Part shown: one piece after another, positions 55,745-64,000 of the stretch
How positions within the stretch are numbered: the stretch's first letter is position 1
How the letters are laid out: every line of letters starts with the position of its first letter
NCBI GenBank assembly: GCA_003415625.1
Contig: PYIU01000008.1
Span: 3,038,001-3,102,000, forward strand
Source of the DNA: Aquanectria penicillioides
Taxonomy: Eukaryota > Ascomycota > Sordariomycetes > Hypocreales > Nectriaceae
Reading direction: 5' to 3'
DNA length: 64,000 bases
Notes under the pieces: generated by a model
Database searches by the model: none
What the model was told of the DNA's origin: nothing
The model's input: only the letters and a program-made list of their open reading frames with translations
Program-made: the position numbers and the translations under genes

Positions 55745-57318
55745 TCAAAATAGGGGAATGCATAATCCCAGTTCCCTGCTGAGAGACTTGATGCTTATAC
55801 TCTCCATGACATGATCTGTCCCTGGAGCATCCATGTCTTGGCACCTGGCCCATAACACCGTTAGTATCCTCTTAACGTGATGAACGTGTTCAATCCTAAA
55901 GTATTCGTGCAACTCGTGCAAAAGTTTCAGCAGCTCTGCTTGTAGTGGACTCAATTCCCCCGTGAGCTCGTTTCCCGCCACGACCAAAGGCCAAAGCATT
56001 GCATTCGCAATGCGGTTGCCTTGCTTGTGGGCGAGGTCTAACAGTACCCGGATCTCAAGAATAATCTCCTTGACATAAATCGCGACCAGGGCAGCTCTAT
56101 CAGGTCTCATTTGCAGCCTGATATTTGTTCCAAAGCCCCTGCGCCATAGATATACCAACGCCGCCCTACGGATGATTTCCCAGGCACCGGTCAATGATAG
56201 TGACAGGGACACAGAAAGGTGTGAGGGCATTTTTGGAGGATGCCATGATCTAATTATAGTCTCCATCTTCATTGGCCACTGTATTTGACCTTTCCTGTCG
56301 CTGTCTCTGCTCCGATCATCCTCGTCCATGTCACCATTGTTTGAGCCTGGTGAGCGACGGTCAATATCACTTCGGGGTACCCAGGAGAAAAAGTCATCAA
56401 TAGCATTGTGCAAGAAAGCAGGAAGAGGTTGCCCAGAGTCTTCTTGTTGTATCGCCGTAGATAAGATGCAAATAATGGTAATCAAGCTCTCCGGATACCC
56501 CGTGGTGATCTCAAGTGCTGTAAACGTTGATCGTTGTTCTCCGAGGAGCAAACCTTTCGAAGGGGGGCGAACACCCCAGTTGAGCCATGTTGCTTGGCTT
56601 TTCTGGCGTCTACCGACCGAAAATGCTGGAGTGTCGAAGTGAGCAACCATCGACTTGACAAAGTTGCCCAGGCTTGTCGAATCGAGCGCCTGCATATCCA
56701 CCTGTTCAATAAGTGAGATCGGACCGGTCACATGCAATGACCAATTCAAAGTTTGGTCTGGAAACCCAAAGAAGGATAGGATGAGGGCCGTAGCTAGGGT
56801 TTCCTGAATGGCTGTGCCGCCAACTCCGTCAGATTGCGTTTGTGGAATGTTGTCAATCTTGTCTCGGAGACTTGATAAGGTTGTCTGATAAAGCTCTATG
56901 GCAAGCAATGAATGGTCATGAGGACTGAGTCGCGGCGAAGTGTCATCTTGCGATGTACCAGAGACAGAGGCTCTCAGTCGGCGGGCTAATGTGAGCAGAG
57001 CCATCAATATCTGCCGGTTATGCTGCGCGACAGGGAGCAACTGCTCCAGAATAGGGATGCCAGATTCACCAATAGCTACATATGACATACTACAGGACCG
57101 CAGCACTAGTGTGCAGCTCGCTAGTTTGATGCAGGCCTGGCTGTGGAGAGATTGGATGAGCGCTTACAAAGCCTGAACTCCTGATTCTGTCGGCCGTCGA
57201 GTGAAAGCCGCAGGGGCTGGAGGTTGCTGTCTACCATAGTCTGCATTACAGTCAAGCTGGCACATTCATTGTGAAACGTGGCACTCGCGTGCCCGCCCGG
57301 CTTTCGAGTTGAGGACAT
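55745..57318 (-). CDS. Fungal-specific regulatory-domain protein without visible zinc cluster
   Basis: Most of the protein is exon 55745..57120, beginning around SSCTLVLRSCSMSYVAIGES and ending MESISIKSLSRELGLCIPLF. The blocks LEQLLPVAQHNRQILMALLT and ETLATALILSFFGF resemble the fungal-specific transcription factor domain of the C6-regulator class, with an Asp-rich central insert. I add a first exon 57168..57318 (MSSTRKPGGHASATFHNECA) by a 47-bp intron with good donor and acceptor but no clear branch site, giving 508 residues. No CX2CX6C cluster precedes the domain, so either it is a DNA-binding-less member, which is common, or an upstream exon was missed. Its end lies only 46 bp from the convergent decayed Zn2Cys6 gene. 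Confidence 0.68.
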
Positions 57319-57585
57319 TGAGCCACTGTGAACCCGGCGAAGGTCGGATCAAGACAATCGAGCTGGATAGGGACAGCTGCGTAATACCTGTGATGCAACG
57401 TATCATAGAGGGAGGTGTGAACCCTGCACAGCGGGGTCGTCTGGTGGAGACGATTCGTGTGCGTGAAGATTAAATCGCCGTCGGCAAATTTACTCAGCAG
57501 CTAGTAACATCAACTCTAACCGAGTTTATGATGAGTGGAAACCCAATTCATTGACAACATTCGCCCAGATATGCATTCCAACTTT

Positions 57586-58900
57586 CTAATATCTGTTACT
57601 CTCCCACCCAAGCACCTGCTGTCTTTTCCAATCCTCTGCCGCGGATGACTGTGTCGCCACCACTGTGACTTGCGTTTGCTTGAGGATATGCTTCTGACTA
57701 TCTCCATCATCATCTATGCTTGCACGCGATGGCTTTTTCTGATGATAAGATCCTTGACCTGCCGAAGCGGGATTAAACGTGTCCATATTGACACTTTCTA
57801 TGTCTGGATGTCGCGAATTCATGCGCCCCCGCTTGCTTGCAGTCGCAAAAGAGTTGATGGGGGCTGAAGGGTGACCAGAGCCACTACCGCTGGCGTAGGT
57901 GCTGCGGCTGAAGAATCGAAGGTTGAGTAGAGGGCGGAGAGCCGGCATTGATCCTGCGATTATTCCAATGCCCTCTTCCAGAATTGACCAGAGACCGATA
58001 GCACCAGTGCTATACACGAATTCGTTCGGATCATTATAGAGTGTGAGAAAGCCTAGTCGAACGATGGTCGCGCAACTTGCACTAAAAGGGCATAAGGAAC
58101 TGAATGGGGGAGGGAGAGCAAAGGAGTGCTGGAATCTGCTCACAACGCTGCTAGTCCTAGCATCATAATAGCTGAATACTTGACTCGAGGTTTCATTTGG
58201 ACGTTCCATAATAAGAATCCGGGAATGATTGCAAGGGCCCAATCAGTCAAGATCGAAACGGCGGAGAAGAAATAGCTGACGCTGCTGTTCAGCTTTAGGT
58301 TGCAGTGCCCAGTGGACGTTTCCCCCCAGAGCGTTGTAATTGGACGGCATATGTTTGCTATAACGATGATGAATATCACAGCGGCAAGAACCATGATAAT
58401 CATAAGACCCCAGATAGTGTACACCCAGCGTCGGCGGCTATCGGCGATTCGAAGAAGCGTCACGCAAATACTGGCCTTTATCGGCACAGTGCAGGCTGCA
58501 TAGAAGAACTCGGCGATGTAGAAGAGCTGTGGCCTATGAGGTTAAATTGCGACCCTATTACTTTCCAGAACTGGGAGTCACCTTGGTTCCATTGGTAATA
58601 TCAGATCGATCCAGGGCTCCTGAGCGCTGCCCTGCCCCATAAAAGCAGCATGTAATGACCAGAGACGCAGTAATCGTGTAAAGAGCCTAGAACCAAGAAT
58701 TTCGTGTTAATAGTTGATCTTGGGCTGGAAAAAGTTACCACGTTACACACCAGTCCTGTGCACATGAGCAAGTCATCGGAACCAAGACTCTTTTTCCATC
58801 TCCGTACCGCCAGTCGTGCAATAACAAACACCCACGACAGAGCCAGCAACCAGATCGTAACGTGGAGGAGGGGCAAACCTTCACCCGCCACCCGAGCCAT
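57586..58900 (-). CDS. SAT4/PTH11-like rhodopsin-domain integral membrane protein
   Basis: Four exons (58739..58900, 58582..58686, 58144..58526, 57586..58081) give 381 residues with all phases matching. The start is MARVAGEGLPLLHVTIWLLA, entering the first helix, then ARLAVRRWKKSLGSDDLLM, the family's loop before helix 2. Next come NGTK-LFYIAEFFYAACTVPI, VTLLRIADSRRRWVYTIWGL, CRPITTLWGETSTGHCNLKL with paired extracellular cysteines, and ILTDWALAIIPGFLLWNVQM. Seven helices are expected, with a 100-residue Ser/Gln-rich cytoplasmic tail. It is the same family as the gene at the left window edge but clearly a different member. Its role is unknown; some relatives are surface receptors, others lie in secondary-metabolite clusters. 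Confidence 0.87.
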
Positions 58901-60511
58901 GCTCAGTGCAAGCCGTTCTAGGTTTGATCTGGGCAGACAAAAAGCAGAACGATGTGAGAATGGTTATCGTGACAAAGTTTACCAAACATCTGCAGCATGG
59001 CTAGGAGATGTGAAGACTGTGAAACGGGGCTGATCAGTGGGGGAGGTTTCTATTCTTGATTCTCGACATTGAAATGCCCCTGAATGCTACAGCAACAAAC
59101 GGAAGAAGAATGCGGAGTAAACGAAGGATTTGTGGCTCGTGTGTAGGTTAGACTGCTCTGATGGCCAACGGCGGGTAACCCATGAGGTCATCTGTCTGTC
59201 TACCTGGGGGATCCATGGATCCATTTGAAACCAGATCTCGGCTGGTAAATACTGGGGTCATTTAAGGCTTTTTCGCATATGATTGTTTTGTTTGCACATT
59301 GGTTCCTAATGATTTTCGGTCGGGACGAACGATTCGCTGCTTAGAGCGAGCCTCCCTTGCCAACAGCTCTAAGCAAGATCACCAAGGGGGAAAGGGGGCA
59401 AAGGTATATTTAAGCGGCAATTCTTGACACATGCTAGGCCGTGGCACCATCGTACGTGAAAAATGTGGGTTACACTTACTCTAAAGGAAACGGTGTTGGT
59501 TGGCACATATGGAGACAAGCGGGGAAACATCTCTTCGCTTCGACCAACAAACAGGGGACCAAATATCTCATGCTTAGTCGGGGCTACTTTAGAAAGTGTG
59601 AAGAAGAAGGCAGTAGTTTGATATCATTAAAAATATGGTCAAGCAAGGTAATAGTTCCATTTAAGCTCTTGGGAGTAATACCTACCTATTCTTAGGTCAC
59701 TCTTAAGGGAAGGGAATGGAGATATCTCATAAACATGATCCCCACATCCAGCATTGTAGCTTCGAAAGGGTCCTTCATACCAACCAGGCCCTGTCAGATC
59801 ATGGACCCTTTTATTGCATTGCCATCGTTGGAGAGAATCGGTTCAAATTGCCGAGCACTCTGGCACTGGCACTGGGGCATGATTGTTGCGAAGGCATTTT
59901 GCACACCTAAAATATCTTCCGGATGTGTTACCCGCCCGGCATCCCAGCTTAGTGCAACGCGCTAGCAGCCTCCACGCTACTAGCAGTGCGGGGGCTCTCA
60001 CACAGCAAGGAACAAGAAACATGATATGAACAAGAGAATGGGAGCATATCGTATCATCGGGAGCAGACTAGTTGCATCTCATGTGATCGTTAGTAGCGAT
60101 GAACCCCTTCATCAAAGTGAGGAGAAGCCGTCTCAAAGCCAAGAACTACCCAAGCCCCAAATTATCGTCACATAGCTCCAAGCTTGAGGATTGAGATTGC
60201 ATCATGCATTCAGTCCCTTGCCGGTGGCTTTCTTCAAGTAGACATGTACTGTATTTACCCCACTGCAACAAAAAAGATATCCTTTGGGTCTGGGGGATGC
60301 AAATATGCAATGAAACATCGAAACACTTCGTGAAATTAAGGGCGCGTTTCTCATTACGGAAGAACCAACAACTGTTAGTAGAACCAACACCAGGGACCTA
60401 CACCTGTCCCCAACTTTTCATTCAGCTCGGATTTCTTATTTGTTTCGCTGCAACATCACATAGTTTCTGCATTAGATCATTCCAATCATCGACTCAGACC
60501 CTTCACACACT
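58901..60511. other. Gene-free interval (1.6 kb)
   Basis: The divergent upstream region of the membrane-protein gene and the SDR gene. Small frames (up to 114 codons) show no family traits. The last ~100 bp have the C/A-rich character of a 5' UTR. Confidence 0.5.
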
Positions 60512-61516
60512 ATGGCTGCTGAATTCATCATTGAGGACAAGGACCTAGCCAGCCTCAAGGGCAAGGTAGTCATCGTGACCGGTATGTTGGTTTCCCAGAC
60601 CCGCGTGCTGCATATATCTGAAGACTCAGTCTAACTATTCATTACATTCGTGCAGGAGGCTCGGCGGGTATTGGCCTCGCCACCGTCAATACCTTGCTGT
60701 CACACGGAGCCTCCGTCGTTATCGGTGACATCCAGCCGCCGGCACAGCAGCCTACCGGAACGTTCACATATGCCAAAGCTAACGTGGCCATCTGGTCTGA
60801 TATAATTGCGCTGTTCAAGACGGCCAAGTCAACTTACGGTCGTATTGACCATGTTTTTGCGAATGCTGGCATCGGCCCGCGCACAGATTATTTGTCCACC
60901 GAGCTGGATGAGAATGGAGATCTCAAAGAGCCTTCACACGAACTCCTGGACGTCAGCCTAAAGGGCGTGATGGATACTGTCACAATCGCCATATACTACA
61001 TGCGACAGCAACCCGAAGGAGGAAGCATCGTAATCAACAGCTCCTCTACGGCTTTGCAACGGCTACGTGCTGTGGATTACGGTATGTAGAGACTCATATG
61101 GCTTTGGGACTATCATACGATATTAACTCATTACAGCAACGGCTAAACATGCTGTGCTCGGCTTTGGCAGGGGCCTTATCCCAGTTATCGAAACCGCAGA
61201 GCTACCCATTCGGGTGAACATTCTCGCTCCGAGCTGGACAGAGAGCAACGTGCTTCCCAACTTGAAAGGCCTGATGCAGCAAGTCGGTTATGAGATACAG
61301 CCTGCCTCAGCTGTCGCGCGCGCCGCGGCTCTCGTGATGGCCGACCAGTCTAGAAATGGACATGTTATCCACGTGCAGCACGGAAAGTACAAGGAGATTG
61401 AAGAATCGGTGTTGCTTCCAGCATTCAATTCTATCAATAGTGACGGCTGTCCTACCGAGGACGAGGTTCTGCGACGTTTGTTTGAGGTTATAATGGCTGG
61501 CCAGACTGGAGCATAA
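60512..61516 (+). CDS. Short-chain dehydrogenase/reductase (classical SDR)
   Basis: Three exons (60512..60581, 60656..61081, 61137..61516) give 291 residues. The first junction lies inside the cofactor loop, joining KGKVVIVTG to GSAGIGLATVNTLL: TGGSAGIG is the TGxxxGxG motif. ANAGIG provides the NAG strand motif, INSSST the catalytic Ser region, and YATAK (split by intron 2) the YxxxK active site, so all catalytic parts are present. An Asp at the end of beta-2 (VVIGDIQPP) favours NAD(H) over NADP(H). The intron-1 branch site is an exact CTAAC. SDRs interconvert alcohols and ketones; the nearest comparison is 15-hydroxyprostaglandin-dehydrogenase-like fungal enzymes, but I cannot name a substrate. 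Confidence 0.92.
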
Positions 61517-62234
61517 CGGTGACCGATTGAATATAAAACGAAAGTTATGTCACATTAGGCTTTAATGTACCAGTTGATGCATCAATTAGTTTAATCTTTT
61601 AGTGACAGGAGAATCAGCTTGAACGCCGTCGTTGTGCAGGAAACAGAAAGGGGACGTGTTGGTGATGAGAAAAATATTGCGAATTTTCTCCAGCTAATTA
61701 AAGATATTAACCTAGAAACTGTCCATAAAGCTTAGAATGAGTAGTTAAATGTCAGAAACAATCAACAAGTATTGCATTGCTCCTGGTTAGACTAGTGTTT
61801 AAGGAGGGTGAGTAACTTCATGTGGTCCCTTAAAATAGAGATGGGAATGGAATAATTCTCGAACAGCGCAGTTCCGTTAAGGGACGAGGAGACAAGTGTC
61901 TTTTTCATTATTCCTCAATTTATTTGATTTATATTTACTAAATTTTATAACTCTTGAAGTATTTCAATGCCGCTGTTAGAAAACATGGTTAGTTAGGTTG
62001 GCTCGTCTCGGAGTCTATCCTACCCTAGACTGTGGGGAAGATTCTAGATGAGCTGAATGTCTGATGGCTGAGCAAAGCGAATATACTCGGATAAAAAGTC
62101 CAACCTGATTTGATAGCTACTGGCCCCTTGGGTCACCAATACACGCATAAAGCTAGATCATATTTTGTATATTCTATATAGGCACTCGTCCCGTGTTGAT
62201 TACGAGTACATGGGAAGGACTTCTTCTTAGTCAT
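61517..62234. other. Convergent 3' region, AT-rich
   Basis: A 718-bp gap between two converging SDR genes. It is AT-rich, including tataggcac and aattttat tracts, with no gene seen; it should hold both polyadenylation regions. Confidence 0.5.
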
Positions 62235-63236
62235 CTAGTTGTCCTCGGGAAGACCGACGAGCTGCAAAGAGTCTTTCCACAGTCTACCTTCCTCAACCTC
62301 ATTATAAGTGTGGCTAACATAAGTCCCCTTGCTAACAACGCCGTCATCTTCGCCCTTTTCAGCAGCGACACAGTCGTTGAGGTAGACACCTCCGCGACCT
62401 TCCCACTCCCTGCCAATCGCACCGACGATAGTGGTTGCGGTTCCCTGCTCAATGTTCTTGCCGACATTGGTACTGAACTCTTTCATAAGCTTTTCTACCA
62501 CTTCGGGCGGGATGAACTTGGCAAGCCCAGTGGCGATAATTCCGGGATGCAGGCTGGTCGCGTGGATGCCACGGGGTCCATACCGACGCTCGATTTCATT
62601 AGCCATGTAGGTGTTGGCAGTCTTGGATCGCGCGTAGGCCATCCAAGGATCATACTCGCTCTTTTGGAAGTTGTAATCGTTTGAAGCGCCAATGGGACCG
62701 ACTCGGTGGGCTGCTGCTCCAACCATGACGACTCGAGACTGGAACTCAGACGTGCTCGCCTTAAGCATGGCCGGCTTGAGGAGTTCGAAGAAGAGGAAGT
62801 GCGCCAAGTGGTTTACACCAAAGTGGGTTTCGTGACCATCTTGGGTGAGTTGTAGTTCTGGCACGGCCATGATTCCAGCATTGTTGACTAGGATGTTGAC
62901 TTTATCAGTCTTGGCTAAGATGGCCTTTGCAGCGGTGCGAACACTCTCAAGAGAGTCATGATCCATCTGTACAAGAGTCATTCTGTCCTCTTTCCAGATG
63001 TTGGCAAGGGCGGACTTTGCCCTGTCGAGGTCTCTGGCAGTCAGAAAGAAGCTGGCTCCAGTCAGCTCCAGAGCGCGAACAGTCTCAATGCCGAGGCCAG
63101 AGGAGACCCCGGTGACCACAATGACTTTGCCAACAAGCTTGCCCACCATGTCATTGTCCTTGACAATCTGGACAGCTGTGGGACGTGAATCACCGGGACC
63201 TTGAGGGTTGATGTGGACTTGGGCGTAGCGAGACAT
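62235..63236 (-). CDS. Short-chain dehydrogenase, retinol-dehydrogenase/WWOX-like
   Basis: An intronless 333-residue SDR from the ATG at 63236 (MSRYAQVHINPQGPGDSRPT). The frame runs further upstream through an AT/GT-rich leader, but the extra sequence is low-complexity and the ATG at 63236 begins the conserved part. Motifs are complete: VVTGVSSGLGIETVRALELT (TGxxxGxG), VNNAGIMAVPELQLT, HFGVNHLAHFLFFELL and YARSK (YxxxK). An Arg in TARDLDRAK after beta-2 suggests NADP(H). The C-terminus (GVYLNDCVAAEKGEDDG) matches the fungal WW-domain-oxidoreductase-like group. It probably reduces or oxidises a lipophilic alcohol or ketone; the substrate is unknown. It converges with the other SDR, but the two are from different SDR subgroups, so not a tandem duplicate. 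Confidence 0.92.
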   Translation of the reverse strand: MSRYAQVHINPQGPGDSRPTAVQIVKDNDMVGKLVGKVIVVTGVSSGLGIETVRALELTGASFFLTARDLDRAKSALANIWKEDRMTLVQMDHDSLESVRTAAKAILAKTDKVNILVNNAGIMAVPELQLTQDGHETHFGVNHLAHFLFFELLKPAMLKASTSEFQSRVVMVGAAAHRVGPIGASNDYNFQKSEYDPWMAYARSKTANTYMANEIERRYGPRGIHATSLHPGIIATGLAKFIPPEVVEKLMKEFSTNVGKNIEQGTATTIVGAIGREWEGRGGVYLNDCVAAEKGEDDGVVSKGTYVSHTYNEVEEGRLWKDSLQLVGLPEDN

Positions 63237-63857
63237 TATAAGTGTTGTGAGTATTGTGAGTTGTGTAAGTGGTGCAAGTACCGGTGGTGCAGGTGGATTG
63301 AAGAATAAAAGGGCGTCTTGAAATATTGCAATGAGAATGGATTTCACTGCAGAGAAGCGAGACTAAAACTATGAGCTGACCATTCCCTTTTATTCTCAAC
63401 TCTTTTCTAGCATCTTGCATTTGCCTTCATCTTTCGTCCTCTTACTCTTGATGGCTGCCGTACGACAATTCCGCTGCGGGCTGCGGACCCATGTTGCTGG
63501 CTGTGTGTTCGTGTGTGGCGGATTTCGGTGGACCTTGAAGGAGTGGTTTGGCTGACATTTTTACTGCTTTGGGCTTAGCGCAGCCTCACATGTCGGACAT
63601 CGTCACTAGCGATGATGACCCATAATGACTTTGACCTGGCTTGATAAATCCCGAGATCCCCCATTCCAACCGCAATGACATTTTTGCCTTTTTTGACTAG
63701 TCCTCTCAAGCCTGGTTCAACTCCAACATCTTTGTTGCTGGACCATCCTTGGCCATCGCATTCTCGGAGAGAATATTGCCCCTTTACCGCCGTCCTGAGG
63801 CGGAGTTTATTCACAATCGCGACACCTAAGTCCGCACCCAATACCGGTACCGCCGAG
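63237..63857. other. Divergent intergenic region
   Basis: The upstream region of the SDR (leftward) and a possible bZIP gene (rightward). The first 50 bp are a degenerate GTGAGT/GTAAGT-rich low-complexity leader on the SDR side. No gene is seen. Confidence 0.5.
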
Positions 63858-64000
63858 ATGGAAGACGATCGCAAACAGAGGAAAAGGCTCCAGAATCGCG
63901 TGAACCAACGCGCGCGGAGTTAGTCAAGGGATCTCCGCCCTTCGCAGATGTATGTGACTAATAGGTCGGATAGGGGATCGCATCAAGGATTCGGAGGCTA
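63858..64000 (+). CDS. Possible bZIP transcription factor, 5' exon only
   Basis: From the ATG at 63858 the frame encodes MEDDRKQRKRLQNRVNQRAR. This matches the basic region of fungal bZIP factors (RKRLQNRxNQRA, with the invariant Asn and Arg spaced correctly). A GTTAGT donor at 63919 ends the exon in phase 1. An acceptor at about 63965 would continue with basic, polar sequence (RIGDRIKDSEA) to the window edge. The leucine zipper or DUF3425-type domain would lie outside the window. Short and partial, so the identification rests on 20 residues. Confidence 0.5.

Noticed and set aside
57141..57167. A 27-bp intron joining an alternative N-terminus to the regulator at 55745..57318
   Set aside because: Too short for spliceosomal removal; the 47-bp alternative keeps phase.
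1..64000. CRISPR arrays, bacterial operons, rRNA genes or intact transposons
   Set aside because: None seen. The sequence is eukaryotic (spliceosomal introns throughout), and I find no reverse transcriptase, transposase or long terminal repeats.

Overview
The window is nuclear DNA of a filamentous ascomycete (Pezizomycotina). Genes carry short introns of about 45-75 bp with GT(A/G)AGT-like donors and CTAAC/CTGAC branch sites. The families are typical of that group: PTH11/SAT4-like rhodopsin-domain membrane proteins, a Clr5-ankyrin protein, a HET-domain protein, Zn2Cys6 regulators and a patatin relic. A Sordariomycete is my best guess, but the sequence alone does not prove it. All exon models were built by hand from splice signals and reading-frame continuity.

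Layout. 1-20 kb: a partial SAT4-like membrane protein (-), a long gene-free stretch, a CPPC-type thioredoxin (+), an allantoate/nicotinate-type MFS permease (+), a 1334-aa Clr5-ankyrin protein (-), a newly modelled 88-aa gene (+), a complete YKT6 SNARE rebuilt from six exons (+), a quinone-oxidoreductase-like enzyme (-) and a UPC2-like Zn2Cys6 regulator (-). 20-30 kb: a large unrecognised intronless ORF (-), a 4-coumarate-CoA-ligase-like enzyme ending in AKL (+) and a small secreted cysteine-rich protein (+).

30-41 kb looks like a carbohydrate-use cluster: a GH43 glycosidase (-), an SP-family sugar transporter (+), a GH78-type alpha-L-rhamnosidase (-) and a two-finger C2H2 regulator (+), arranged as two divergent pairs. 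Both shared promoters hold arrays of one 8-mer, CGTCCACC: six exact copies in the first, two exact plus one near copy in the second. I see it only three other times in the window, as single copies inside coding sequence. I read it as the binding site of the cluster's regulator. The transporter carries one in-frame TAA and the regulator one 1-nt frameshift, and a broken aldehyde dehydrogenase fragment lies just beyond, so the cluster may be decaying.

41-57 kb mixes intact genes (amidase, monocarboxylate-type MFS transporter) with damaged ones: a HET gene with a likely 1-nt loss in a G run, a ~900-codon frame with four stops that are each one C-to-T change from a sense codon, a patatin relic, and a Zn2Cys6 gene with frame breaks. 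57-64 kb: a second SAT4-like membrane protein (-), two short-chain dehydrogenases (+ and -) and the start of a possible bZIP gene (+).
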